Both the position numbers and the translations under genes were made by a program. Below are positions 1 through 8,559 of a stretch of DNA of 64,000 nt, piece by piece. Numbering within the stretch: position 1 is the first letter of the stretch; every line of letters starts with the position of its first letter. The notes beneath the pieces were generated by a model. The model did no database searches, was not told the DNA's origin, and worked only from the letters and a program-made list of their open reading frames with translations. The stretch is from JALHVH01 sp963773685 (GTDB lineage Bacteria > Acidobacteriota > Aminicenantia > Aminicenantales > Saccharicenantaceae): positions 186,001 to 250,000 of the forward strand of contig CAVZBY010000005.1 of the NCBI GenBank assembly GCA_963773685.1. The letters are read 5' to 3'.

Positions 1-81
1 TTCGGCATCCGGCACTCCACGCTCCAAACCGAGGAGGGCGACGAGCCCGCTTGCCCGACCGGCACCTGCGAAGGCCCCTGA
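1..81 (+). CDS. 3' end of a probable cation-efflux (CDF) transporter, partial
   Basis: The frame is open from the first base to a TGA at 79-81, giving 26 residues. The tail begins FGIRHSTLQTEE and ends in a Cys-containing stretch (ACPTGTCEG). A glycine-isoleucine-x-His-x-x-hydrophobic-Gln segment followed by an acidic, Cys/His-rich end is typical of the cytoplasmic domain of cation diffusion facilitators such as CzcD, which export Zn, Co or Cd. Only the last codons are visible, so the family call is an inference from a short motif. Confidence 0.4.
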   Translation, partial: FGIRHSTLQTEEGDEPACPTGTCEGP

Positions 82-170
82 GGGGTCATGAAGGCCCCTC
101 TGGCAACGGGATGAGACCCCGGAGCGTTTTGTCCATTAAGCACCGTGTTCAAGGCAAGGAGGATGCTCGC

Positions 171-1547
171 ATGAAGCACAAGCTCGTTTGGATATCGATC
201 GCATTCGCGGCCATGGCCATTGCCGGGCTGGCCCAAGAGACCGCGGCCACCCTTTCCGATACGCCCGCAGGCCATAACGTCAAGGCTTACTTCCAGGCCT
301 TTAACGCCGGCGAGGCCGCCATGCGGGACTTCCTGACCGGCCGGGTGGCGAAGGACGCGCTCCGTGAGACGCCCATCGAAACCCGTCTCGAGCGCTACAA
401 GCAGATGCGGGAGATGATGGGAACCCTCAAGCTCGGGAAGGTCGTCGAGTCCCGGGGTTCCTTCGTGAGCGTCCTCGCCCGGACGACGAACGGCCCGCCT
501 GTCCGTATGGACTTCGAGTTCGAGCCCAACGAGCCGTTCGGGCTCCTGGGCATCCGCATCGAGGCCATGGACGAGGGCGGGCAGGAGGGGCCGGCCGGGA
601 CTCCGAAGAAGGACGACGCCGAGCTCGTCGCGGCCGTCAAGGAGCACGGGGAGCGGATCGCCAGGGCCGACGAGTTCTCCGGCGTCATCCTCATCGCCAA
701 GGACGGCAAGCCCATCTTCGAGCAGGCTTATGGCTATGCCGACCGGGATAAGAAGATCCTGAACCGCGTCGATACGAAGTTCAATCTCGGCTCCATCAAC
801 AAGTCCTTCACGGGGAGGGCCATCCGCCAGCTCGTCGCCGCGGGCAAGATCCGGCTCGACGATACCATCGGCAAGTTCCTCTCGGATTACCCGAACAAGG
901 AGGCGGCCTCCAAGGTCACCGTCCGGCATCTGCTCGAGATGAGCGGCGGCGTCGGGGATTTCTTCGGGGAGAGGTACCGGGCGACGCCCAAGGAGAAGAT
1001 CCGGACCCTCGAGGCCTACCTCCCGCTATTCGCCGACAAACCCCTCGAGTTCGAGCCGGGCGCGAAGAGGGTTTACTCGAATGGTGGATACATCGTCCTG
1101 GGCCTTATCATAGCGAAGGCCTCGGGCGAGGATTATTACGACTATGTCCGCGACCATATCTTCAAGCCGGCCGGCATGAACGATTCGTTCTGGCCCCCGA
1201 AGGACACCGATGTCCCGAACCGGGCCATCGGCTACGCACGGGACGGGTCCGATTGGGTATCGAACTACGAGACCCTGCCTGGGCGGGGAAGCTCGGCCGG
1301 AGGGGGCTATTCCACCGCCCCCGACCTGCTCAAATACGTCATCGCCCTGGAAAAGGGGACGTTGAAGGCGACCGACGAGGAATTGCGCGGCGGGATGGGC
1401 ATCGCCGGCGGGGCTCCCGGCATCAACGCCATCCTCGAATGGGACCCGGAGCGGGGATACGCCGTCGTCGTCATGTCCAACTTCAGTCCCCCGAGCGCCG
1501 AGAAGGTCGGCCGCCAGATCCGCGCCTGGCTGCCCCGGAAGCGCTAG
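171..1547 (+). CDS. Secreted serine hydrolase, beta-lactamase/class C family
   Basis: The product is a 458-residue exported hydrolase of the class C beta-lactamase/D-alanyl-D-alanine carboxypeptidase fold (Pfam Beta-lactamase). The start at 171 is chosen because it follows an AAGGAGG-like site and opens a signal peptide (residues 1-20, cleaved near AGLAQ). Residues 30-135 look like a small NTF2-like domain. The catalytic domain spans about 150-458, with the nucleophile motif SINK at 208-211 and YSN at 302-304. The third motif is replaced by AGGAPG near residue 425 rather than HxG or KTG. Such proteins are usually esterases or peptidases of unknown substrate, and nothing here indicates real beta-lactam resistance. 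A second member of the same family lies at the right edge of the window. Confidence 0.88.
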   Translation: MKHKLVWISIAFAAMAIAGLAQETAATLSDTPAGHNVKAYFQAFNAGEAAMRDFLTGRVAKDALRETPIETRLERYKQMREMMGTLKLGKVVESRGSFVSVLARTTNGPPVRMDFEFEPNEPFGLLGIRIEAMDEGGQEGPAGTPKKDDAELVAAVKEHGERIARADEFSGVILIAKDGKPIFEQAYGYADRDKKILNRVDTKFNLGSINKSFTGRAIRQLVAAGKIRLDDTIGKFLSDYPNKEAASKVTVRHLLEMSGGVGDFFGERYRATPKEKIRTLEAYLPLFADKPLEFEPGAKRVYSNGGYIVLGLIIAKASGEDYYDYVRDHIFKPAGMNDSFWPPKDTDVPNRAIGYARDGSDWVSNYETLPGRGSSAGGGYSTAPDLLKYVIALEKGTLKATDEELRGGMGIAGGAPGINAILEWDPERGYAVVVMSNFSPPSAEKVGRQIRAWLPRKR

Positions 1548-1619
1548 CCTGTGGGGATTGACCGGCGCCGCCGCGCGCCCAGGGCTGAAAACGCGTTTTT
1601 TGCGGCCCCCGGCGTCCTA

Positions 1620-1648
1620 TTGAAATTCCCATAGCGAATCCGTATAAT
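1620..1648 (+). promoter_or_regulatory. Sigma-70-type promoter of tRNA-Asp
   Basis: TTGAAA at 1620-1625 and a perfect TATAAT at 1643-1648 are separated by 17 bp. The -10 box ends 17 bp before the mature tRNA 5' end. Confidence 0.75.
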
Positions 1649-1665
1649 GACGGAGCCCATTTTGC

Positions 1666-1742
1666 GGGGTCGTAGTTCAGCTGGTTAGAACGCCGGCCTG
1701 TCACGCCGGAGGTCGCGAGTTCGAGTCTCGTCGACCCCGCCA
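1666..1742 (+). tRNA. tRNA-Asp (anticodon GTC)
   Basis: A complete 77-nt cloverleaf can be folded. The acceptor strands GGGGTCG (1666-1672) and CGACCCC (1732-1738) pair perfectly. They are followed by a G discriminator and an encoded CCA at 1740-1742. The anticodon stem is CCGGC/GCCGG (1693-1697, 1705-1709) and the anticodon GTC is at 1700-1702. The T loop is TTCGAGT. The gene marks the left edge of an AT-rich island, and tRNA 3' ends are common integration sites. Confidence 0.97.
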
Positions 1743-2162
1743 TCTTATTCCCTGGTTTTCCCCTGATAATTTCCGTTTTCCCTTTCGTTTCCGTTTAAGC
1801 TCCGTTAAGCCAAGTTAGGCGAGATTAGGCAAAATTTGTGACACCGGTGTGACACGGGTATTAGTCTACCTTGGTACGCAATTTATGGCCGGGGTGGTTT
1901 AGAAGCCAAGCGCTAGTGATATTTAAAGCATTGGTCGATAACCCCTCGGACTATAGATCTCCGGTACGCCGAGGTTTTCTCATTTTAAGGAGTCCGACGT
2001 TGGATAGCATTGGGTCAAAGACGAAGGAGGCGGCAATTTCATACCAGCATAAAATCTTTTCACGCATGAAGCAATCTGAAGACGCCCATAATATTATTGA
2101 CGTGATAATAAAACATTCACTTTCCCGCTTGTATGAAGTAAAATCTCACTAAGTGGGATCAA
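1743..2162. other. Intergenic left end of the island, no supported gene
   Basis: This AT-rich stretch lies between the tRNA and the ImmA-like gene. It starts with a series of similar short units (GTTTAAGC, GTTAAGC, GTTAGGC, GATTAGGC) at about 1793-1832. A 93-codon frame from a TTG at 1871 to 2152 has no recognisable domain and no convincing ribosome site, so I do not call it a gene. No integrase and no copy of the tRNA 3' end were found by eye. CTCACTAAGTGGG just before the next start is a weak dyad that could be an operator. Confidence 0.4.
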
Positions 2163-3320
2163 ATGGCCAGCAAGCTACGTGTAGAGATTAAGCCCGATAT
2201 GTTGCGCTGGGCCCGAGAGCGCGCCAATCTCACTACTAAGAGTCTAGAACGATATTTTCCGAAAATAGAACGCTGGGAGAAGGGCGAAGCTTATCCTACC
2301 CTTAAGCAACTCGAAAAATTGGCAAGAACTACACATGTCCCTATCGGCTATCTATTCCTTGTTGAGCCACCGGCTGAGAAAATACCTATCCCTGATTTTA
2401 GAACGATAAATCAACTCAAGACCCAATATCCGAGTCCAAATCTCCTTGAGATGATTTATATATGTCAGCTTCGTCAGGATTGGTATCGTAATTATGCGAA
2501 GGCAATCGGAGAAGAGCCACCCAACTTTATTGGGTCTGCAAAGATGACGGATTCTATTGAAAAGACGGCCTTAAGGATGCGCCAGACACTCGGCTTTGAA
2601 CTCGAAGCACGAAGGGATTGTCCGACCTGGACGGATGCTCTTAGACAGTTCATCGCTCAAGCCGATACATCAGGCATACTCGTAATGTGCAGCGGTGTAG
2701 TCCTTAATAATAATAGAAGGCGCTTGGATCCAGAAGAATTCCGTGGTTTCGCATTGACTGATGAATATGCACCGCTCGTATTTATAAACGGGGCTGATAC
2801 TAAAGCCGCCCAGATGTTTACGCTGGCGCATGAGTTAGCGCACCTATGGCTCGGGCAATCGGCGCTTTCTAACGCAAGTCCAGCGCGGATACCCGTTCAT
2901 GAGGTTGAGAGATGGTGTAATTGCGTGGCGGCGGAAATGCTTGTCCCTTTGGCAGTTCTTAAAGCCGAACTTAGCTCCAGCGAAGAACTAACGGATGGGG
3001 TTTCAAAATTAGCCAGACGCTTTAAGGTAAGCACGTTAGTAATCCTGCGAAGGATGTATGATGCCGGGGAAATGACTAAAGACATTTTTAATGCTACCTA
3101 CGAGGCCGAAGTCAAGCGACTCCGGATGCTGCCCTCGGGGAAAGGCGGTGATTTTTACCTTACACAAGCGGCGCGCATTAGCAAACGATTTGCACGAAGC
3201 TTAGTCGTCAGCACGATGGAAGGACAGACGCTCTACCGCGACGCATTTCGCCTGACGGGAATTCATAAAACAGAGACTTTTTTAGAACTTGCACGCAGCC
3301 TTGAATATGCCTCATTATGA
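2163..3320 (+). CDS. XRE-type HTH plus ImmA/IrrE-family zinc metallopeptidase
   Basis: The product has 385 residues. The N-terminal 70 residues form a Cro/C1-like helix-turn-helix (LRWARERANLTTKSLER, then a WEKGEAYPTLKQLEKLA helix pair). The ImmA/IrrE peptidase domain follows at about 160-290, with the zinc motif HELAH at 223-227. The tail, DFYLTQAARISKRFA onwards, is the usual C-terminal extension of this family. In characterised relatives the peptidase cleaves a repressor, or the protein serves as the antitoxin-like partner of a toxin. The gene overlaps the next one by 4 bp, so the two are almost certainly co-translated. Its lower GC content suggests horizontal transfer. Confidence 0.9.
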   Translation: MASKLRVEIKPDMLRWARERANLTTKSLERYFPKIERWEKGEAYPTLKQLEKLARTTHVPIGYLFLVEPPAEKIPIPDFRTINQLKTQYPSPNLLEMIYICQLRQDWYRNYAKAIGEEPPNFIGSAKMTDSIEKTALRMRQTLGFELEARRDCPTWTDALRQFIAQADTSGILVMCSGVVLNNNRRRLDPEEFRGFALTDEYAPLVFINGADTKAAQMFTLAHELAHLWLGQSALSNASPARIPVHEVERWCNCVAAEMLVPLAVLKAELSSSEELTDGVSKLARRFKVSTLVILRRMYDAGEMTKDIFNATYEAEVKRLRMLPSGKGGDFYLTQAARISKRFARSLVVSTMEGQTLYRDAFRLTGIHKTETFLELARSLEYASL

Positions 3321-3802
3321 GCTATCTGCTAGACACCAATATCTTTATTGAAGCAAAAAATAAACATTATGGATTTGATTTTTGTCCAGCGTTCTGGGAT
3401 TGGTTGGTAGTTAAAAACGCCTCCGGCCTAGTCTTCAGCGTCGAGAAGGTCAAAGACGAACTCCAAGCAGGAACTGACCAACTTGCTGATTGGGCCGTAG
3501 CACATGGACATGGCTTTTTTCTGCCCGCGGACACCAACACGCCGGCCGCATTAGCTCGAGTAAGCCAGTGGGTGGCAGGGCAGCGGTACGATCAAGCAGC
3601 TGTGAATCTATTCCTTCAGGATCCCGACTATTATGTCATCTCACAAGCTATGGCTCTTGGATTCACGGTAGTAACACATGAAAAGGTTGAAAACTCTCCC
3701 AAGAGAATCAAAATTCCGAATGTATGTAAGGGCCTGGGAATCGCTTGTTTATCGCCTTATGAGATGCTTCGGAGGGAAAGCGCTCGCTTTATTTTACCCT
3801 AG
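3317..3802 (+). CDS. DUF4411 family, PIN-like nuclease toxin candidate
   Basis: The product has 161 residues. It opens with YLLDTNIFIEAKN, the PIN-fold signature with a first metal-binding Asp at residue 6. Later acidic positions (FSVEKVKDEL and the DYYVISQA region) fit the PIN-like DUF4411 family. The ATGA overlap with the upstream HTH-ImmA gene is the standard arrangement of this pair, which is widely treated as a toxin-antitoxin-like module. RNase activity is an inference from the fold. The module lies in the island next to tRNA-Asp, where an addiction or defence role is plausible. Confidence 0.8.
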   Translation: MSYLLDTNIFIEAKNKHYGFDFCPAFWDWLVVKNASGLVFSVEKVKDELQAGTDQLADWAVAHGHGFFLPADTNTPAALARVSQWVAGQRYDQAAVNLFLQDPDYYVISQAMALGFTVVTHEKVENSPKRIKIPNVCKGLGIACLSPYEMLRRESARFILP

Positions 3803-3961
3803 CCACGGCGGGTAGAGCTGAGCTATCAGCAAAGGCCTGTATCACGGACTCCCAAGGCTTCACTAAGGGATTGATACAATCGAACATCTCTTGCGATGAC
3901 CAGCCCGTCGCAGTGCTCTGGGGGAAAGAACCCCTCAATTCATAGTTAAGCGACCGCCAAG

Positions 3962-4636
3962 ATGCGAGTGTATCATCTTCTGAGGACAAAATGGGGCCTT
4001 AGCAATCTGGTGCATCAACGACTCAAGGTCGCCGAGTTTGCTGATATGAATGATCCCTTTGAGCTCTTGAGCGTTGAATTATCGAATAGAGCGATGCGGA
4101 GAACATTTTTAGCCTGGAAGAATAAAGCTATGCGGGAGAAGGGGGTCCTATGCTTTAGTCGCGATTGGAGCAGCCCTGTTTTGTGGAGTCACTACGCAGA
4201 TAAACATAAGGGCATGTGTCTTGGCTTCGACGTTCCGGACAAGCTTTTGAAAGAAATCGTCTATACCAAGGGACGTTCAATCCTTGGAGACGGATTCCTT
4301 AAGAAGGGGCTACCGGCCAGCGATCATGTAGAACGCTTCTTCGTCACGAAATATGAGCACTGGCAGTACGAAGAAGAGGTTCGCCTTATCCTTCGTTTAA
4401 ATGAAACAATCAAGGAGGATGGACACTACTTTAAGCAGTTCGACGAGGATCTGGTACTCAAGGAGATCATCCTGGGTGCTCGCTGGCCCGTTGGCAAGGC
4501 TCGAGTTCAAAGCGTGCTAGGCAAGCTATCGGGAAGTGTCACCATAACAAAGGCGCGTCTTGCATTCAAGTCCTTCTCAGTTGTGCCGGACAAACGTGGA
4601 TTCCGAGGATCGCGGAGGTGCCTAACTGCGCACTGA
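3962..4636 (+). CDS. DUF2971 domain protein
   Basis: The product has 224 residues. It shows the DUF2971 pattern: an N-terminal segment with FADMNDPFELL, a central LCFSRDWSSPVLWSHYADKHK, then GMCLGFDV, and a later EHWQYEEEVRLIL. The function of the family is unknown. It is frequently found in mobile and defence islands, and the conserved W-x-H-Y and E-x-E-x-R residues suggest a small enzymatic pocket. The start codon follows a 160-bp gap that contains no other supportable gene. The C-terminal tail after KSFSVVP reads through a short GCCTAAC-containing sequence and may be a recent extension. Confidence 0.72.
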   Translation: MRVYHLLRTKWGLSNLVHQRLKVAEFADMNDPFELLSVELSNRAMRRTFLAWKNKAMREKGVLCFSRDWSSPVLWSHYADKHKGMCLGFDVPDKLLKEIVYTKGRSILGDGFLKKGLPASDHVERFFVTKYEHWQYEEEVRLILRLNETIKEDGHYFKQFDEDLVLKEIILGARWPVGKARVQSVLGKLSGSVTITKARLAFKSFSVVPDKRGFRGSRRCLTAH

Positions 4637-4686
4637 AGCGAACCCGCGTTGCCGGACATCGAATACGAACGTTGGTTGGATTAGTA

Positions 4687-5355
4687 ATGATAACTTTATC
4701 ATTGTGGAGCACACGGCGAGCGGCGGAAAATGCCCTCAAGGGAGGCTTAAAACCGTTTGCCGACTTGCTCGATGAGACGTTTTCGGTTTTAGACATCTGC
4801 ATTGATCGCCTTGAGAAGCTGAATCAGCCGTTTGGGCGTGTTTGTGGGCTTGTGGTTATCAAAGCGCGCAATCTCGGACTTGGCTGCTATAGCCTAACCT
4901 TGGACGGACTAGCGCAAGAAGCGGGAGCGCTCTTTCGTCCATTTCTGGAATGCCTAGAACTCCTTACTTACTTTAGGTTAGATACGACGAGAATTAATGA
5001 AGCCCTCGAGGATCGTCTTCCGCAGGCTGGGGTGATCGCGCAGAGAATCGAAGGCAAGTTCAAGGCTTTGCGCGATTACTTGAATGCTCATGCCTCGCAC
5101 CTATCCATAAGCCCAGAGTCGATGGTGCACTTGGTCGATATCCGTACGAGCCGGTTGCGGCCGGTTCAATTGCACAACGACTCGATACTCCGCGGGAACC
5201 TAACTACTCTTTTAGGGGTTTTGATCTGGATTGCGATTGAGGCGGTTAATTGCACGACGCTAATAGGTGGCATTACCGACGACATAATCGCGGAAACCGT
5301 GGAAGACATAAGGCGCCGAACGGTCGTTCTTGTTGATGAGCCGATTAGTAAATAG
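4687..5355 (+). CDS. Hypothetical protein of the tRNA-Asp island
   Basis: The frame encodes about 222 residues from the ATG at 4687. An upstream ATG at 4618 would overlap the DUF2971 gene and add an unconvincing 23 residues. The sequence is helical, with GALFRPFLECLELLTYFRLD in the middle and a hydrophobic helix near the C terminus (LLGVLIWIAIEAVN). Proteins of the DUF5677 or AbiV-like kind show a similar run of a gatekeeping arginine and glutamate, but I cannot assign the family. It is co-directional with the rest of the island. Confidence 0.5.
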   Translation: MITLSLWSTRRAAENALKGGLKPFADLLDETFSVLDICIDRLEKLNQPFGRVCGLVVIKARNLGLGCYSLTLDGLAQEAGALFRPFLECLELLTYFRLDTTRINEALEDRLPQAGVIAQRIEGKFKALRDYLNAHASHLSISPESMVHLVDIRTSRLRPVQLHNDSILRGNLTTLLGVLIWIAIEAVNCTTLIGGITDDIIAETVEDIRRRTVVLVDEPISK

Positions 5356-5510
5356 TGCGAGAATCGTTCAATTGACTCCTTTAGTCGATAACGTGCGCCT
5401 ATCGCTGAGTGCAAGAATCGTGACCGGGGCAAGAAGGTGATCGTTGCGAAAGAACGAGACGCTGCAGAACCTGATAGAGAGGATTCTTTTTTTGCCGACG
5501 CGTCTACGTA

Positions 5511-6152
5511 CTAGGGCAAGGTCGCGTTCACGTTACGCGGTACGCGCGCTGACAATTGCAGCGACCCGTCGGCCCAGTACTGAACCATCCGGCGCGCCTC
5601 CTGCGGGTCGTCCAGCTCGTGCATCTGCAGGGTGAAAGCCCCCGGGCCTTCCAGGTAGGGGCTGGTGATGTGCATTTTGGGGCCGGGCACCTTGCCCTCG
5701 TTGATGGCTTTCTTGAGGTTGAGCTCGGCATACGGCTCCAGGCTGCCGGTCGTACGGATGGTCGTCGCCCCGCAGGCCAGGTACAGGCGCGGCGCGCTGA
5801 ACTCCAGAGTGTTGTAGTGGCCCGGCCCGGCCGGGTAAAAGATATGGTCATGCATCCCCACCAATCCGGGGATGACGGTGTAGTCCTTCATGTCCAATAC
5901 CTTGGCTTCCGGCGGCACCGGTGTGGAGGCCGCCCCGCCCAAGGCCTGGATCTTGCCGCCGGAGACGATAATGGTTTGATCTTCTCGCGCGGGGGCTCCG
6001 GTCCCGTCGATGACCCGCACGTGAGTCAGGGCCAAGAGGGGCGCCTCCACCGTGACAAAAGCTTTAACTGCGGGTGAAAGCGAGGGGGGTGTTTGCCCGC
6101 CCAGAGCGGCCAAGACTAAAAGCATGAAAGACAGGATCCCGACTTTGCGCAT
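5511..6152 (-). pseudogene. Truncated secreted amidohydrolase
   Basis: The start at 6152 is supported by an AGGTG ribosome site 6 bp upstream and opens a signal peptide (MRKVGILSFMLLVLAALGG). The sequence then matches the N-terminal half of a metal-dependent amidohydrolase: an outer beta-sandwich (VRVIDGTGAPAREDQTIIV), VIPGLVGMHDHIF with the HxH-type metal motif in the form HDH, and ATTIRTTGS. After RRMVQYWADG the match stops, and 16 unrelated residues run to a stop at 5511. Full family members have about 430 residues, against 213 here. The break is at about 5,560, the right edge of the AT-rich island, so the rest was probably lost with the insertion. Confidence 0.72.
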
Positions 6153-6554
6153 GCTGCACCTCATTTTGATTTTTGCCCGCCTTTTTAACGATAGGAGATT
6201 CATTCTCTCGAGGCGCTGAGAACGGCCCTTCGGAACGTTGAAATACTAATTCGGCCAACGCGGCGATGTCAAGAACTCATCCCTGCGGCCAGGACTGGTT
6301 CTTATGTGCGAGAAACCCGCCGCACCGGCCAAAAGACGATAGACTTTTTCTTCTAGCAAAAATGAGATGATCAACAATAGCCGCGGTTTTCCGTAATTCC
6401 AAGGCGGCACAAATAAGAACTTGCATATTCAAAAACTTGCTGACAAAATCAAAGATGTATGAGGAGCAGATGAAAGGAGCAGACTTTCGATTTCGAAGGC
6501 GGCATAAGTTCACAAAGATCGCATATTTAGCCAATCCTGATAGCAAGGAATATG
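6153..6554. other. Intergenic region with GC shift, no gene seen
   Basis: Base composition changes from GC-rich to AT-rich at about 6,300. I see no RNA gene or convincing small gene. Two similar stretches beginning AAGGCGGCA (near 6,400 and 6,500) may be a degenerate repeat. A frame running from 6437 overlaps the next gene out of phase and is not supported. Confidence 0.4.
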
Positions 6555-7442
6555 ATGGTAAAAATAATCCTTCTGTTAATAGTAGTAGTCAACGGCATTT
6601 TCGCAATTCAATTCATTCGAGATTTGCTAAAAAACAAAGCCGCGGCACTCAAAGAGTCAGGCCATAGTCTTTTCCTTGCCGGTTGGTCAGTTCTTGTATT
6701 TTTTCTCTCAACATTCGGAGTCTCAGATTTTGCTTTGTCAACAATTGTGTATCGGGCAAAGAAACTCATTCCAGACAAGAAGCTCCCGGGCACCTTGAAT
6801 ACTCAGTGTGTTGTTCCTGTGGCTGTTATGGCGCTTGCATATATCGCCGTTATCTCTGTTGATACCTTGACCTTGGTTCTCTGCATCATCGCTCAGGTTT
6901 CGGGAGCCTATATCGGGCCTGGAATTGTCGTGAGGCTTCCAGTTAAAGTAATACGAAAATTTATCGGGACAGGACTTGTTATAGCGGCGCTCTTTATTAC
7001 TGCCGGAAAAGTAGGGATCCTTCCTGCAGGAGGAGCGGCAACGGGACTGACAGGCTCCAACCTTATGGTTGCCATCATTGCCCTATTCATCTTCGGGGCA
7101 TTGAATAATATAGGAATCGGTTCCTATGCGCCCACGATGGCAACTATTTACGCGCTTGGCTTGAGTCCTGCCGTTGCTTTCCCTATTATGATGGGCGCCT
7201 GCACGTTTTCGGTGCCTATTGGGAGCATGCAATTTATCCGATTCGGGCAATATGGCAGGAAAATTACGTTTTATACCTCAACGTTTGGCATTATCGGCGT
7301 CCTTGTGGCCGTCTATGTTGTCAAACGCCTGAACGTTTCCCTGCTTCAGTGGGTGATTGCCGTAGTGGTTCTTTATGCCGGGCTCGATATTCTCATCAGG
7401 GAATTGAGAATGCACAATAATGAAGAGCCTGTTACAGGATAG
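6555..7442 (+). CDS. TauE/SafE-family membrane permease
   Basis: The product is an integral membrane protein of about 295 residues with eight or so hydrophobic helices. It shows the two-repeat layout of the TauE/SafE sulfite/organosulfonate exporter family: STFGVSDFALSTIVYR near the first repeat and GALNNIGIGSYAPTMA opening the second. The first of two adjacent ATGs is at 6552; 6555 is preferred because AAGGA then lies 5 bp upstream. It is followed at 34 bp by an ornithine-cyclodeaminase-family gene. Both are AT-rich and form an apparently acquired pair. The transported anion cannot be read from sequence. Confidence 0.82.
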   Translation: MVKIILLLIVVVNGIFAIQFIRDLLKNKAAALKESGHSLFLAGWSVLVFFLSTFGVSDFALSTIVYRAKKLIPDKKLPGTLNTQCVVPVAVMALAYIAVISVDTLTLVLCIIAQVSGAYIGPGIVVRLPVKVIRKFIGTGLVIAALFITAGKVGILPAGGAATGLTGSNLMVAIIALFIFGALNNIGIGSYAPTMATIYALGLSPAVAFPIMMGACTFSVPIGSMQFIRFGQYGRKITFYTSTFGIIGVLVAVYVVKRLNVSLLQWVIAVVVLYAGLDILIRELRMHNNEEPVTG

Positions 7443-7476
7443 TCCGTGACGCCTGCATCCATGGAGGATTTACACC

Positions 7477-8466
7477 ATGCTGCTATTGAATAGAGATGAC
7501 ATTAAAAATGTTTGTTCGATGAGGGACGCGATCCACGTTGCCAAAGACGCTCTTAGGATATTCTCTCAAGGAAAGTGTGTTGTTCCTTTAAGGACAAAAA
7601 TCAATTTGTCCAAGTTCGGAGGACAATGCATCTTCATGCCCGGCTATATCGAAGAAATGGGCAGTGCGGGAATAAAAATAGTGTCCGTCTTCCCAAAAAA
7701 CATCGAGAAAGGGCTGATCTCAGTTCCTTCAAAAATGGTTCTCATTAACGGGGAAACGGGGGAAGTATGCGCCATCTTGGAGGGAACTTATTTGACGCAA
7801 CTCCGGACTGGGGGAGTTGCTGGAGCAGCGACGGAAATCCTTTCAAGGGAAGATGCGGAAGTAGGAGCTTTGTTTGGAGGAGGCGGCCAGGGCGCAGCAC
7901 AACTTGAAGCCATGCTCACCGTTAGGAAATTGAAATTGATCAAGATCTACGATATCAATCCTGAGCGGGCCAAGGAGTTTGCAGCAAAAATGCGGACAGA
8001 GCTCGCATCCTTTGATGCTGAAATCGTTGCAGTGGATTCATCCGATGAAGCCATCGAGAAAGCGGATATCATTACGACGGCAACAACATCAAGGAAACCT
8101 GTTTTTGATGGGCGAAAGATTAAAAAAGGCGCTCATATCAATGCGCTCGGATCATATACACCGCAAATGCAGGAAATCGATGACGAGATCATGAAGCGCG
8201 CGGACAAGATTTATCTTGATTCAAAAGAAGCCGTATTAGCTGAATCAGGGGATTTGATTATCCCAATAACCAAAGGCATGATCAGCATAAACGATATTAC
8301 GGGAGAGTTGGGAGAGGCCGTTGCCGGTCTTTTGCCGCGAAGGGAACGCGATGATGAAATAACCATTTTCGATTCTGTTGGGATCGCAATCCTGGATATC
8401 GCGACGTCGCAATTGATTTTTAGAAAAGCGTTGGATCTCGGCTTTGGCATCCATATAGATTTCTGA
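7477..8466 (+). CDS. Ornithine cyclodeaminase / mu-crystallin family dehydrogenase
   Basis: The product has 329 residues and the start has a GGAGG site. Family features include an N-terminal substrate-binding lobe (VPLRTKINL, ending near LTQLRTGGVAGAATEIL) and a Rossmann dinucleotide site (GALFGGGGQGAAQLEAM, about residues 130-146). The ADIITTATTSRKPVF and GAHINALGSYTPQMQEID segments are also present. Members include ornithine cyclodeaminase, L-alanine dehydrogenase, ketimine reductase and the arginine-forming DauB. The exact substrate is unknown. A DauR-like regulator sits 4.5 kb downstream, which makes an amino-acid or imine substrate attractive. Confidence 0.85.
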   Translation: MLLLNRDDIKNVCSMRDAIHVAKDALRIFSQGKCVVPLRTKINLSKFGGQCIFMPGYIEEMGSAGIKIVSVFPKNIEKGLISVPSKMVLINGETGEVCAILEGTYLTQLRTGGVAGAATEILSREDAEVGALFGGGGQGAAQLEAMLTVRKLKLIKIYDINPERAKEFAAKMRTELASFDAEIVAVDSSDEAIEKADIITTATTSRKPVFDGRKIKKGAHINALGSYTPQMQEIDDEIMKRADKIYLDSKEAVLAESGDLIIPITKGMISINDITGELGEAVAGLLPRRERDDEITIFDSVGIAILDIATSQLIFRKALDLGFGIHIDF

Positions 8467-8477
8467 GAACGCTTGGT

Positions 8478-8516
8478 CCGGGCACGAAAGGCGTGGCCCT
8501 TGAATCCAGTGCCCGG
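8478..8516. terminator. Bidirectional terminator hairpin candidate
   Basis: A perfect inverted repeat, CCGGGCAC (8478-8485) and GTGCCCGG (8509-8516), sits between two convergent genes. There is no clear T tract on either side. Confidence 0.45.
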
Positions 8517-8559
8517 CCTGCACCCGATTATGGCCAAAATCAGAATGACGACGATGAAA

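Noticed and set aside
171..1547. Antibiotic-resistance beta-lactamase
   Set aside because: The third motif (HxG/KTG) is missing and an NTF2-like domain is fused; the protein is a general serine hydrolase.
1871..2152. 93-codon frame beside tRNA-Asp
   Set aside because: TTG start without a ribosome site, no recognisable domain, in a region that looks like an integration border.
3789..3989. 66-codon minus-strand frame between the DUF4411 and DUF2971 genes
   Set aside because: No start signal or domain, overlaps both neighbours in antisense.
4618..4690. Integron attC-like site: GCCTAAC at 4619 and GTTGGAT downstream, with similar GTTAAGC/GTTAGGC units at 1,800 and 3,946
   Set aside because: The core heptamers fit the loose RYYYAAC/GTTRRRY consensus, but the sequence between them is not an imperfect palindrome and no integron integrase is present.
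5444..5635. 63-codon frame crossing the island border
   Set aside because: Arg/Ala-rich translation on the opposite strand of the truncated amidohydrolase.
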